The position numbers and the translations under genes are program-made. This document shows positions 53,197 to 61,724 of a stretch of 64,000 nucleotides of DNA, piece after piece. Source of the stretch: Gordonia jinhuaensis (GTDB lineage Bacteria; Actinomycetota; Actinomycetes; Mycobacteriales; Mycobacteriaceae); NCBI RefSeq assembly GCF_014639795.1, contig NZ_BMGC01000008.1, forward strand, positions 63,066 through 127,065, written 5' to 3'. Every line of letters begins with the position of its first letter. Within the stretch, counting starts at the first letter, position 1. Below the pieces are notes generated by a model, which saw only the letters and a list, made by a program, of their open reading frames with translations, was not told the origin of the DNA and made no database searches.

Positions 53197-53673
53197 ATGA
53201 CCCATCAGGTGAGCACCACCGACGCCACCACCCCGAGAAGCAACGCGACGGGAGTGTCCATCTCACGCCGACGAGCGTTGGGCGGCGCGACAGCAGCCAT
53301 CGCGGGTGCAGCAGCCCTGGCGGCATGCGGATCCGACGACAGCGGTAGCTCCTCGGACACCACGGCAGGAAGCGGCTCGGGCGGGGGTTCGGCACTCGCG
53401 CAGACCTCGCAGGTCCCCGTCGGCGGCGGCGTGGTCGTGAAATCGGAGAAGGTGGTGGTGACCCAGCCGAGCGCCGGTGAGTTCAAGGCGTTCTCGGCGG
53501 TCTGCCCGCATCAGGGATGCCTTGTCTCCGATATCACCGGCGGCAAGATCATCTGCCCCTGCCACGGCAGCGAGTTCTCCGTCGACGACGGGCATGTGAT
53601 CACCGGTCCGGCGACCAGCGGTCTGCGCGCCACACAGATCACGGTGACCGGCGACGCGATCACCGTGGCCTGA
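53197..53673 (+). CDS. Tat-exported Rieske [2Fe-2S] lipoprotein
   Basis: Protein of 158 residues. The Tat signal has SRRRALGGATAAIAGAAALA and a lipobox AALAACGS, so it should be exported folded and lipid-anchored. After a Gly/Ser linker comes the Rieske cluster: CPHQGC and CPCHGSEF, giving two Cys and two His ligands. It probably transfers electrons outside the membrane. The DUF2231 membrane protein starts 4 bp downstream, and the two likely work together. ATG 53197 follows AGGAGG. Confidence 0.92.
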   Translation: MTHQVSTTDATTPRSNATGVSISRRRALGGATAAIAGAAALAACGSDDSGSSSDTTAGSGSGGGSALAQTSQVPVGGGVVVKSEKVVVTQPSAGEFKAFSAVCPHQGCLVSDITGGKIICPCHGSEFSVDDGHVITGPATSGLRATQITVTGDAITVA

Positions 53674-53677
53674 ACCG

Positions 53678-54169
53678 ATGAGTTCGATCTTCGGTGAGGT
53701 CAACGGGCTCCCGGTCCACTCGCTGGTGGTGCACACCGCGGTGGTCTTCGTGCCGCTGTCGGCGTTACTCGCGGTCGGTTTCCTGGTGCCCCGCTGGCGG
53801 CGTGTGCTGCGGTGGCCGCTGGTGGTGCTGACCGCGGTGGCGACCGTGAGTGTGTATGTGGCCAAGGAGAGCGGCGAACACCTCAAACGGGCCATGTCCG
53901 ACCAGATCGAGGGCAACGTCACCGGCACAGTCGTCGACCGACATCAGGAGTGGGGCGACAAGCTGTTCATCGCGATGATCGTCTTCTTCGTGATCGCCGT
54001 ACTCGCGGTGATCATCTCGTCACGATCGCAGGGCCGCGTGCTCGGTGGCGTCGCCGCGGTGATCCTCGTCGTCGTCGCCTGCGTGAGTGTGTGGCTGGCA
54101 TACGAAACCGGCGAACAGGGCGCGAAAGCTCGGTGGAATCCGGACGGTTCGGTCAGCTACACCGGCTGA
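53678..54169 (+). CDS. DUF2231-type membrane protein
   Basis: Protein of 163 residues with four membrane helices. The first carries conserved-looking His residues (VHSLVVHTAVVFVPLSAL), and another His is in VVDRHQEWGDK; these could ligate haem or another redox cofactor. Paired with the Rieske lipoprotein immediately upstream, it may form a small membrane redox module. Function otherwise unknown. Confidence 0.85.
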   Translation: MSSIFGEVNGLPVHSLVVHTAVVFVPLSALLAVGFLVPRWRRVLRWPLVVLTAVATVSVYVAKESGEHLKRAMSDQIEGNVTGTVVDRHQEWGDKLFIAMIVFFVIAVLAVIISSRSQGRVLGGVAAVILVVVACVSVWLAYETGEQGAKARWNPDGSVSYTG

Positions 54170-54208
54170 TCGGTGTGGCAGTACCCGACGAGCGAATAGG
54201 CTGCTGTC

Positions 54209-54670
54209 ATGGTCGCTTTCAGCGCCGCACTGCTGCTTTACCGCGAGACCGACACGGGCATCGAGGTTCTCCTCGGCCATCCCGGTGGCCCGTTCTGGGC
54301 GCGCAAGGACGACGGAGCGTGGTCGATCCCCAAAGGTGAGTACCAGCCCGACGAGTCGGCGTGGGATGCGGCACGGCGCGAGTTCGAGGAGGAGACCGGG
54401 CACCGGCCGCCCGACGGGACACCGATCGATCTCGGCGAACTGCGCCAGCCGAGCGGGAAACGCATCCACGCCTATGCGATGTGCGGCGAGCTGGATCCGG
54501 CGACCGCCACCTCAAACACCTTTGACCTCGAATGGCCCCGCGGTTCGGGATCATTCACGAGCTTTCCCGAAATCGATCGCGTTGAATGGTTCACGACGGG
54601 TGAGGCACGCAGCAAGTTGGTGACCGGACAACGCCCGTTCATCGATCGGCTCGAGGAGGGCATCACATGA
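54209..54670 (+). CDS. Nudix hydrolase
   Basis: Protein of 153 residues. The Nudix box is complete: G-EYQPD-E-SAWDAAR-REFEEETG. The N-terminal strand VAFSAALLLYRE and the phrase FWARKDDGAWSIPKGE are typical of small predicted NTP pyrophosphohydrolases. Substrate unknown; nucleotide clean-up is the general role. Stop overlaps the VOC gene start (ATGA at 54667). Confidence 0.92.
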   Translation: MVAFSAALLLYRETDTGIEVLLGHPGGPFWARKDDGAWSIPKGEYQPDESAWDAARREFEEETGHRPPDGTPIDLGELRQPSGKRIHAYAMCGELDPATATSNTFDLEWPRGSGSFTSFPEIDRVEWFTTGEARSKLVTGQRPFIDRLEEGIT

Positions 54671-55038
54671 TCGGATCTGTGGCATCGGTGGTTCTCGACA
54701 CGCGTGACCCGCGAGGACTGGCCACGTTCTACCAGCAGCTGCTCGGCGGTGAACTCTCCGAGGAGTCCGGCGCGGACGACGACTGGGTGGAACTCGACTG
54801 CGGAATGGCCGCCACGAAACTGGCATTTCAACTCTCACCACATCATTCGCCGCCGACTTTCCCCGACGAATACGGCAGCCAGCAATTCCATCTCGATGTG
54901 CTGGTGGAGAGCCTCGACACCGGCGAGGCCGACGTGTTGCGGATCGGCGGGCGGAAGGTCGCCGGTCAGGACCACGACCACTTCCGCGTCTTCCTCGACC
55001 CCGCCGGCCACCCGTTCTGTCTGGTCGACGAGACATGA
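54667..55038 (+). CDS. Glyoxalase/VOC-superfamily protein
   Basis: Protein of 123 residues, VOC fold: VASVVLDTRDPRGLATFYQQ, LLGGELSEES, QFHLDVLVESLD and VFLDPAGHPFCLVDE. Candidate metal ligands are the His in QFHLDV and Glu near the C-terminus. Substrate unknown. Coupled to the Nudix gene and convergent with the Prim-PolC gene. Confidence 0.88.
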   Translation: MIGSVASVVLDTRDPRGLATFYQQLLGGELSEESGADDDWVELDCGMAATKLAFQLSPHHSPPTFPDEYGSQQFHLDVLVESLDTGEADVLRIGGRKVAGQDHDHFRVFLDPAGHPFCLVDET

Positions 55039-55051
55039 GGAGCCGCTCGGC

Positions 55052-56092
55052 TCAGTCGCGTCTGCGATCGGTGTCGCGGCTGGGCTGCACCCTCTTGGGT
55101 TCGCCGGGCATCTTCGGATAACTCGGCGGATACGGCATATCTGGCAGACCTGCCTCGCGGTCGCGATCCACCCAGTCCATCAAGGGCTGCAACGATCCAC
55201 GCTGTCGGCCGATGTCGGACATCGGATCGCCACGGTCGGCGAGCAATCCCGGGACGGTGGCGATGGTGCAGTCGAGCGGATCGACGTCGGCGAGTTCCTC
55301 CCAGGTTACCGGTGTGGACACCCGCGCCGTCGCCGACTTGCGCACCGAATAGGGCGAGGCCATGGTGCGATCGCGGGCATTCTGGTTGAAGTCGATGAAG
55401 ATCCGTTGCCCGCGGTCCTCTTTCCACCACGAGGTGGTCACCGCCTTGGGATCGCGGCGTTCGAGTTCTCGCGCCAGTGCGATTGCGGCATGGCGTGTCT
55501 GGATGAAATCCCATCTGGGCTCGATGGGCACGTACACGTGCACTCCGCGACCACCGGAGGTTTTGGGGTATCCGCGCAGTCCGAGCTCGTCGAGGACTGG
55601 CCGCAGCAGATCGATCGCCACCCGACGGGCGTCGTCGAAATCGGTTCCCGGCTGGGGATCCATGTCGATACGCAACTGGTCGGGATGGTCGTTGTCGGGA
55701 TCCGTTGTCGGCCAGGGATGGAAGGTCACCGTGCCCAGGTTTGCGGCCCACACCACATCGGCGGGGTGACGGGGGCAGATCGCATCACCAGTTCGCCCCG
55801 ACGGGAACGTGATGCGCGTGGTGGCCACGTGGTCGGGCAACTTCTTGGCCGCATGCTTCTGGTAGATCTCGTCGCCGGTGATGCCGTCGGGGAACCGTTG
55901 CAGAAATGTCGGGCGACCTGCCACCGCCGTCATGATCGCCCCCGACAGGGCCACCTGCCGGTAGTAGCCGACGAGGTCCCGCTTGCGCCCGCCCTTCTCG
56001 CCGAGTTCAGGGAAATAGATCTTGTCCGGGTTGGACATTCGCACACTGATCCCATCGACGTCGAGTTCCTCGGCGGGCGAACGTGAGGCCAT
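55052..56092 (-). CDS. LigD-type polymerase/primase (Prim-PolC-like)
   Basis: Protein of 346 residues, archaeo-eukaryotic primase fold as in the polymerase domain of LigD. Metal-binding acidic pair in LRIDMDPQPG, SGGRGVHVYVPIEP, the segment PKTSGG and RTMASPYSVR. Stand-alone mycobacterial homologs (Prim-PolC) fill short gaps with ribonucleotides and work with LigC in base excision repair. It overlaps ligC by TGATG at 56092, so the pair is co-translated. No Ku gene is in the window. Confidence 0.92.
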   Translation of the reverse strand: MASRSPAEELDVDGISVRMSNPDKIYFPELGEKGGRKRDLVGYYRQVALSGAIMTAVAGRPTFLQRFPDGITGDEIYQKHAAKKLPDHVATTRITFPSGRTGDAICPRHPADVVWAANLGTVTFHPWPTTDPDNDHPDQLRIDMDPQPGTDFDDARRVAIDLLRPVLDELGLRGYPKTSGGRGVHVYVPIEPRWDFIQTRHAAIALARELERRDPKAVTTSWWKEDRGQRIFIDFNQNARDRTMASPYSVRKSATARVSTPVTWEELADVDPLDCTIATVPGLLADRGDPMSDIGRQRGSLQPLMDWVDRDREAGLPDMPYPPSYPKMPGEPKRVQPSRDTDRRRD

Positions 56093-57132
56093 CAGCGCGA
56101 TCCTTCCAGCACATCATCGAGATCGAAGGTCAGCGGAACCTCGAGCTGGTCGTATCCGCAGCTGCGCGGATCGCGGTCCGGGCGCCACCGCAGGAAGCGG
56201 ACGGTGTGGCGGAAACGCCCGCCCTCCATCTGGTCGTAGCCGAATTCGGCGACCAGTTCGGGTCGGATCGGTATCCACTCCGAGGAGCCCTTGGGTTTCC
56301 ATCGGCTCGGTTCGCCTGGTGCGACGTTGTCGGGATCGATGCGCATCGGTTCGAGTAGCTGCTGTAGTTCGATGCGCATGCGGTCGGAGAAGGCACTCGA
56401 GCCGCCGACCATCCGCATGGTGCCGTCGTCGGCATACAGACCCAGCAGCGCCGACCCGATTCCCTTCCCGCTCTTGTGGATCCGATATCCGATGATCACG
56501 CAGTCGGCGGTGCGCTTGTGTTTGATCTTGAACATCTCACGTTTGCCCGGCAGGTAGGCCGACTCGAGTCGTTTGCTGACGATACCGTCGAGGCCCGCAC
56601 CCTCGAACTCGGAGAACCACGACTGCGCCTCGGCGTGATCGGAGGTGACCCGCGTGACGCGGCAGGTCCGCCCGGGTGCCGAGGAGATCGCCGACTCGAG
56701 CACCGATCGTCTCGTGGCGAACGGCTCGTCGAGCAAAGCGCGGTCGCCGTATGCGAGCGCATCGAAGCCGATGAACATCGCCGGCGTGGCCTCGGCGAGC
56801 ATCTGCACGCGGGAGTCGGCCGGATGTATCCGCTGGCTCAACGAATCCCAGTCCAGTCGCCGCACTCCGTCGACCACGACGGGTACGCCCAGTTCACCGT
56901 CGAGGACCACCCGCTCGGGCAACTCCTCGCGCACCGCGGCGATCACCTCCGGGAAGTAGCGCGCCAGATCCTTGCCGCCGCGCGAGCCGATCACCACCTC
57001 GTCGCCGTCGCGGTAGATGATCGCCCGGAACCCATCCCACTTGGGTTCATGCGACCAGTCGCCGGCATCGGGGATCTGAGGCACCGCTTTGGCGAGCATC
57101 GGCGCGATCTGGGGTATCACCGGCAGGTCCAC
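56092..57132 (-). CDS. ligC: ATP-dependent DNA ligase LigC
   Basis: Protein of 346 residues from GTG 57132 (VDLPVIPQIAPMLAKAVP, the family N-terminus). Adenylation Lys in HEPKWDGFRAI (about 33), GELGVPV, FDALAYGDR, GLDGIVSKRL and the lysine-rich motif V KIKHKRTADC; then the OB-fold. It seals nicks in repair with the adjacent Prim-PolC. An ATG at 57159 is an alternative start. Confidence 0.93.
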   Translation of the reverse strand: MDLPVIPQIAPMLAKAVPQIPDAGDWSHEPKWDGFRAIIYRDGDEVVIGSRGGKDLARYFPEVIAAVREELPERVVLDGELGVPVVVDGVRRLDWDSLSQRIHPADSRVQMLAEATPAMFIGFDALAYGDRALLDEPFATRRSVLESAISSAPGRTCRVTRVTSDHAEAQSWFSEFEGAGLDGIVSKRLESAYLPGKREMFKIKHKRTADCVIIGYRIHKSGKGIGSALLGLYADDGTMRMVGGSSAFSDRMRIELQQLLEPMRIDPDNVAPGEPSRWKPKGSSEWIPIRPELVAEFGYDQMEGGRFRHTVRFLRWRPDRDPRSCGYDQLEVPLTFDLDDVLEGSR

Positions 57133-57226
57133 GTTTCCATCGTGACATCGAACAGCCATGCTGTGTCGCCGCGGGCGAAAACGGGTCAACGCGAGCACTC
57201 GCGAGCCGGGTAGAGTCGCGAGCGTC

Positions 57227-58147
57227 ATGGTCGATTCGATCGGCGCCGGCCGATACGCCCCCTCCCCCTCGGGTGATCTGCACATCGGCAACCTGCGCAC
57301 CGCCCTGCTCGCCTGGCTGTTCGCCCGCAGCAGCGGACGCCACTTCCGGCTCCGCTTCGAAGACCTCGACCGCACCGCGGACGGTGCCGCTGAACGTCAG
57401 CGCGACGACCTGGCCGCTATCGGGCTGGACTGGGATCCGCCCGAGATGCGGCAGTCGTCTCGGCTCGACGTCTACGCCGGGGTCGTCACGGAGCTGATGT
57501 CGGTCGGACGCACCTTCGAATGCTTCTGCACCCGCCGGGAGATCCTCGAGGCACCGTCTGCGCCGCATTCCCCTCCGGGCGCCTATCCCGGAACCTGCCG
57601 GCATCTCACAGAGGCCGAGCGCGCGGCGCGACGTGCCTCCGGGCGGCGGCCGGCGATCCGGCTCCTCAGCGACACCGACACATTCACCGTCACCGACGAG
57701 TTGCACGGTGCCCAGACCGGCACCATGGACGACTTCGTCCTCGTACGCGGCGATGGGACCTACGCCTACAACCTGGTGGTGGTGGTCGACGACGGCGCAC
57801 AAGGTGTCGATCAGGTGGTGCGCGGCGACGACCTGCTCTCGTCTGCACCGCGGCAGGCCTATCTGGCGACGTTGCTGGGCATCAGGCCACCGGTGTACGC
57901 ACACGTGCCGATGGTGCTCAACACCGATCACATCCGGTTGGCCAAACGAGATGGCGCGGTGACACTGTCGGATCTGCACGCCGCAGGAATTACCACCGCA
58001 CAGGTGGTGTCACTGATGGCCGAATCGCTCGGGCTCGCCAGTCCTGGCGAGCCGGTGTCCACACAGGCTCTGCTACAACGCTTCTCGCCGCAGCGACTCC
58101 CCCGCGAGCCGTGGATCTTCGAACCGCCGCAGCTCGTCGAGGACTAG
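57227..58147 (+). CDS. gluQ: Glutamyl-Q tRNA(Asp) synthetase
   Basis: Protein of 306 residues: a glutamyl-tRNA synthetase catalytic core without the anticodon-binding domain. HIGH-type motif in APSPSGDLHIGNLRTALLAW, FRLRFEDLDR, a Cys-containing insert (CFCTRREI, CRHL) and a weak KMSKS equivalent (LAKRDGAV). It attaches glutamate to the queuosine base of tRNA-Asp. It is convergent with, and 6 bp from, a TGT-like gene that would insert the queuine-type base. A TAGAGT -10 element 10 bp before the ATG suggests leaderless mRNA. Confidence 0.93.
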   Translation: MVDSIGAGRYAPSPSGDLHIGNLRTALLAWLFARSSGRHFRLRFEDLDRTADGAAERQRDDLAAIGLDWDPPEMRQSSRLDVYAGVVTELMSVGRTFECFCTRREILEAPSAPHSPPGAYPGTCRHLTEAERAARRASGRRPAIRLLSDTDTFTVTDELHGAQTGTMDDFVLVRGDGTYAYNLVVVVDDGAQGVDQVVRGDDLLSSAPRQAYLATLLGIRPPVYAHVPMVLNTDHIRLAKRDGAVTLSDLHAAGITTAQVVSLMAESLGLASPGEPVSTQALLQRFSPQRLPREPWIFEPPQLVED

Positions 58148-58153
58148 TGAGAC

Positions 58154-59440
58154 CTAGGCGCGTCCGGCGTAATAGCGCCCGAGGAACTCGTCGCGGTACT
58201 CCGCATAGTCACCGTCGATGATCGCCTGGCGGGCGCGGGCCACCAGCGTGACGATGAAGTACTCGTTGTGGATCGTGCACAGCGTCGCGGCCAGCCCCTC
58301 CTTCGCCTTGAACAGGTGATGGAGATAGGCGCGCGTGTAGTGCGTTGTGTAGTTCACGATCTCGGGGTCGATGGGCCGGAAGTCGCGCTTGAACCGACTG
58401 TTGGTGATGTTGACCCGACCGTCGAGGGTGTACACCGCTCCGTTGCGGGCGACCCGTGACGGGGAGACGCAGTCGAAGGTGTCCACACCGTTCTCGATGG
58501 CGGTGAAGATGTCGTCAGGTTCGCTGATCCCGAGCAGATGTTTCGGCTTGTCCTCGGGCAGTTCCTCGTTCACCCAGCCCACGATGGTCCCTAGGTTCTG
58601 CTTCTCGAGCGCACCACCGATCCCGAAGCCGCCGAAACCGCGTCCGCCCTGCGCCTGATCCTCTGCGCTGATGGCGGTGAGGTCGCGAGCTGCCTTGCGG
58701 CGCAGGTCTTCATAGTGCGCGCCCTGCAGCACACCCCACAGCGACTGCGGCGGACGATGTCCGCGCGCACGGGTGAGCTCATTGTGGGCAGCCAGGCAGC
58801 GGATCGCCCACAACCGGGTGCGCTCGAGCGAATTCACCTGGTACTCACGGGTGTTCATGAGTGTGGTGAGTTCGTCGAAAGCGAAGATGATGTCGGCACC
58901 GAGCTCATGCTGGATCCGCATGGAGATTTCCGGGGAGAACCGGTGCGTCGAGCCGTCCAGATGGGATTTGAAGGTCACCCCGTCGTCGTCGACGTGGGCG
59001 AGACGTTCTTTGCCCTCGGCGATCTTCGCGTCATCCTGCGCGGTGGCGATGTCCATCGCGATGACCTTCTTGAAACCCGCGCCCAGCGACATCACCTGGA
59101 ATCCGCCGCTGTCTGTGTAGGTGGGCCCGCGCCAGTTCATGAACGCACCGAGGCCACCGGCCTCGTCGATGATGTCGGAGCCCGGCTGCAGATACAGGTG
59201 ATAGGCGTTGGCCAGCACCGCCTGCGCACCGACATCGGCGATCGACTCTGGCAGCACCGTCTTGACTGTCGCCTTGGTGCCCACCGGGACGAACGCCGGG
59301 GTGGCGATGTCGCCGTGCGGGGTGTGGATCGTCCCGGTGCGGCCGAGGGTGCCCTCCAGCCGCGTACCCACCGTGTAGCCCCGATCGGGTCGAACGGGTT
59401 CGATCGAGGTGGGGGCGTCCGGCTGGCGTGCACTACTCAC
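58154..59440 (-). CDS. tgt: tRNA-guanine transglycosylase-like protein without zinc cysteines
   Basis: Protein of 428 residues from GTG 59440. TGT barrel features: GYTVGTRLEGTLGRTG, ANAYHLYLQPGSDII, YTDSGGFQVMSL (proton-relay Asp) and NGVDTFDCVSPSRVARNG (nucleophile Asp). The zinc site is gone: where bacterial TGTs have C-x-C-x2-C in PLDPECDCYTC, this reads PIDPEIVNYTTHYTRAYLHH. The specificity loop is also unusual (GGFGIGGALEKQNLG). The gluQ neighbour supports a queuosine role, but substrate choice (queuine versus preQ1) and metal dependence may differ. Confidence 0.87.
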   Translation of the reverse strand: MSSARQPDAPTSIEPVRPDRGYTVGTRLEGTLGRTGTIHTPHGDIATPAFVPVGTKATVKTVLPESIADVGAQAVLANAYHLYLQPGSDIIDEAGGLGAFMNWRGPTYTDSGGFQVMSLGAGFKKVIAMDIATAQDDAKIAEGKERLAHVDDDGVTFKSHLDGSTHRFSPEISMRIQHELGADIIFAFDELTTLMNTREYQVNSLERTRLWAIRCLAAHNELTRARGHRPPQSLWGVLQGAHYEDLRRKAARDLTAISAEDQAQGGRGFGGFGIGGALEKQNLGTIVGWVNEELPEDKPKHLLGISEPDDIFTAIENGVDTFDCVSPSRVARNGAVYTLDGRVNITNSRFKRDFRPIDPEIVNYTTHYTRAYLHHLFKAKEGLAATLCTIHNEYFIVTLVARARQAIIDGDYAEYRDEFLGRYYAGRA

Positions 59441-59514
59441 GCGACCATCATCCCATCGACCGACACACCCCCACCGACGGCCTGCCCGCCCGGCTCCGCG
59501 GTTACGGTGAGGCC

Positions 59515-60024
59515 ATGTGCTTTCACCGGGCAATCCGCACCGCGACCCGTGTGGGGCTGGTGGCCGCGGTGGGCGGCGGTGCACTGGCGCTGAGCGCATG
59601 CGGCGACGATTCGACGGCGTCGGCGCCGGCCACCTCGACCGCTGCGGCACCGGCTACGAGCGCGGCGACGACCACGGACGCTCCGGGCGCGCCCTCGGCC
59701 GCACCCGATCGGGACGACGCCACCACCGTCGCGGGCCCGCGACTCCCGCCGGCGACGTCGATCCCGGCGTCGCGGCAGTCACCGACCATCGCCGGGAGGC
59801 GCTGCGGTGAAGCCGGTGGGCCCGAGGGGGCGTTGCGGGTGGTCATCGTCGAGGGCACCGCGACATGCGCCCAGGTGATGCCTGTGGCGCGTGCCTTCGG
59901 ACCGCGGATCGCCTTGGCGCGCAACGAAACCGTGGACGGCTGGCAGTGCGGACCGTCGGAGACCGTCGGGGTGCTCGCGAACTGCTCGCGCGGCGACGAC
60001 ACCTTCGGCTTCGTCTCCCAGTGA
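59515..60024 (+). CDS. Putative secreted lipoprotein, small Cys-containing domain
   Basis: Protein of 169 residues. Lipoprotein signal (GLVAAVGGGALALSAC), then a long Ala/Thr/Ser/Pro linker to about residue 95, then a compact domain with four Cys (GRRCGEAGG, GTATCAQVM, WQCGPSE, LANCSRG), probably two disulfides. Similar small domains occur in many mycobacterial exported proteins. Function unknown. Confidence 0.75.
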   Translation: MCFHRAIRTATRVGLVAAVGGGALALSACGDDSTASAPATSTAAAPATSAATTTDAPGAPSAAPDRDDATTVAGPRLPPATSIPASRQSPTIAGRRCGEAGGPEGALRVVIVEGTATCAQVMPVARAFGPRIALARNETVDGWQCGPSETVGVLANCSRGDDTFGFVSQ

Positions 60025-60059
60025 GTCCCGTCGAGTGAGTTCTCAGGGCATGTGAGTTC

Positions 60060-60608
60060 TCACAGCGGCTGGGCGCGCCGAACCTGATCGGCAGCACGAG
60101 CCGCATCGAGTTCGACGTCGGTACGGATCAACGCCGGCCCCAGGTGCAACTGTCCCGACGACAGCGGCTGTGCGCGCAGCCCGCCGCGGCCGATCAGCGC
60201 CTTGCGCGTCCCCTCACCGGCCATCGCATCCATCCACGAACACGGATGGGCCGGGCGACCGCCTCGCAGCCGCACCCACTCACCACCCGCGCAGATCTCG
60301 AACTCACGCCCACGCAACGGATCGAGTTCCAGACCTCGGACCACGATGTTGCGCCGACTCACCGCCGGGTCGACGTCACCGGCGGCGGCCTGCCACGCCT
60401 CGAGCGCCAGCAAGGTGACTGCCGCCTCGGTGTGGGCACGGACGCCGAAGAATCGATCACCGCGGATTCCCTTGTCGGCGACCAACTCGACCCGATCGGG
60501 CAGCGACGTCGGCACCTGCGACGCGGGCCCGTCCTTGGGCCGACCGAAGTAGGCATGGGCGGGTGAGACGAGCAGGAGCTCGATCTCGAACGGGTACTCG
60601 TGCATCAT
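60060..60608 (-). CDS. MOSC-domain protein
   Basis: Protein of 182 residues. MOSC segments: LLLVSPAHAYFGRP, DKGIRGDRFFG, SRRNIVVRGLELDPLRGREF and the conserved Cys in GRPAHPCSWMDAM. MOSC proteins handle sulfur or molybdenum-cofactor chemistry. No cofactor-synthesis genes are adjacent. Confidence 0.87.
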   Translation of the reverse strand: MMHEYPFEIELLLVSPAHAYFGRPKDGPASQVPTSLPDRVELVADKGIRGDRFFGVRAHTEAAVTLLALEAWQAAAGDVDPAVSRRNIVVRGLELDPLRGREFEICAGGEWVRLRGGRPAHPCSWMDAMAGEGTRKALIGRGGLRAQPLSSGQLHLGPALIRTDVELDAARAADQVRRAQPL

Positions 60609-60689
60609 CTCGCCCTCAAGGATGCCACCAGACGTTCCCGTCCCCGATGCAGCGGCAGGTCACCACAACACAGAAGTCACCACAACGCA

Positions 60690-60725
60690 GAACACCCTCC
60701 CGTCCGGATGGACGGGAGGGTGTTC
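60690..60725 (-). terminator. Strong terminator after tRNA-Ser(CGA)
   Basis: A perfect 16-bp stem (GAACACCCTCCCGTCC with its reverse complement) and a 4-nt loop, 7 bp beyond the tRNA 3' end. It is the longest perfect hairpin in the window. Confidence 0.8.
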
Positions 60726-60732
60726 TCACCGG

Positions 60733-60820
60733 CGGTGGCGGGGGGATTTGAACCCCCGGTACGGGGTTACCGCACACAGCATTTCGAGTGCTGCACCTTC
60801 GGCCGCTCGGACACGCCACC
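60733..60820 (-). tRNA. tRNA-Ser (anticodon CGA)
   Basis: Minus strand. Acceptor GGTGGCG pairs with CGCCACC. The anticodon stem CAGCA/TGCTG holds the loop CTCGAAA (anticodon CGA). The long variable arm is class II, and the T-arm GGGGG-TTCAAAT-CCCCC is normal. CCA is not encoded (the next bases read CC then G). A TACAGT -10 element lies at 60828-60833, 7 bp before the 5' end. Confidence 0.95.
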
Positions 60821-60887
60821 GCGAAAGACTGTACCGCAGGGGCGCCCCGAGCCTTAAATCAGCAGCTCAGCACCTATTTTCGAGTGC

Positions 60888-61097
60888 TCAGTGGCCGGTG
60901 AGCTTGTTCTTGATGTCGTCGACCTTGTCCTTGACCGCGTCTGCGGCGTCGGAGACCTTCTGCTTGGCGTCGGCCTGTGCCTGATCGCCCTTGCCCTCGT
61001 TCTTGAGGTCGTCGTCGCCGGTGAGGCTCCCCGCAGCTTCCTTGCCACGACCCTTCAGGTCTTCGGCCTTGTTCTGTGCGTCGTCAGTGGCGCCCAT
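60888..61097 (-). CDS. CsbD-like stress protein
   Basis: Protein of 69 residues from ATG 61097 (GAGGAG 7 bp upstream). Strongly hydrophilic, Lys/Asp-rich helix: AQNKAEDLKGRGKEAAGSLT, then DDLKNEGKGDQAQADAKQK. This matches the CsbD pattern of general-stress proteins, probably natively flexible. Function unknown. Confidence 0.88.
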   Translation of the reverse strand: MGATDDAQNKAEDLKGRGKEAAGSLTGDDDLKNEGKGDQAQADAKQKVSDAADAVKDKVDDIKNKLTGH

Positions 61098-61240
61098 GGC
61101 ACGCTCCTCGCTCGTAAACGGATCCCGGCCAGTTCGCTTCTTCAGGCTCGGACGAGCCGACCCCCGTGGCCGCAACTACCGGCGGTTCGCACCGCCTGAC
61201 ACCACGCTGCCACATCCGCCGATCCGCACCACCGGAAATG

Positions 61241-61708
61241 TCAGGTTTGCCGGTGTCGCGCGAAAAAGTCGATGAGGAGTTGCCCACATTCGGCCTCCCG
61301 AATCCCCCCACGAACCTCGGGGCGATGGGTGTTACGGCGATCGCGCACCACATCCCACAGCGAGGCCACCGCACCCGTCTTGGGTTCCCATGCCCCGAAC
61401 ACGAGCCGATGGACGCGGGCCGCGACGATCGCACCGGCGCACATGGTGCACGGCTCGAGGGTGACCGCGATGGTGACGCCTTCCAGCCGCCAACCGTCGC
61501 CGTACACCTGCGCGGCCCTGCGCAGGGCGAGAATCTCCGCATGCGCGGTCGGGTCGCCGAGCTCCTCGCGCGCATTGTGCGCACGGGCCAGTTCGGTACC
61601 GTCGGGACCGACGACCACCGCACCGATCGGCACGTCGAGCGGCGACGCCGAGGTCGCGGCCTCGATCGCCGCCCCGATCAGGGCCTCATCGGAGCGCCGC
61701 ATCCCCAT
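61241..61708 (-). CDS. tadA: tRNA-specific adenosine deaminase
   Basis: Protein of 155 residues. Zinc deaminase motifs HAEILALRRAA (catalytic Glu) and LEPCTMCAGAIV (PCxxC). It deaminates A34 to inosine in tRNA-Arg(ACG). Family-typical FGAWEPKTGAV follows. Lies 16 bp after its associated gene in one operon. Confidence 0.94.
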   Translation of the reverse strand: MGMRRSDEALIGAAIEAATSASPLDVPIGAVVVGPDGTELARAHNAREELGDPTAHAEILALRRAAQVYGDGWRLEGVTIAVTLEPCTMCAGAIVAARVHRLVFGAWEPKTGAVASLWDVVRDRRNTHRPEVRGGIREAECGQLLIDFFARHRQT

Positions 61709-61724
61709 CGGTGATCGGGCCGTA

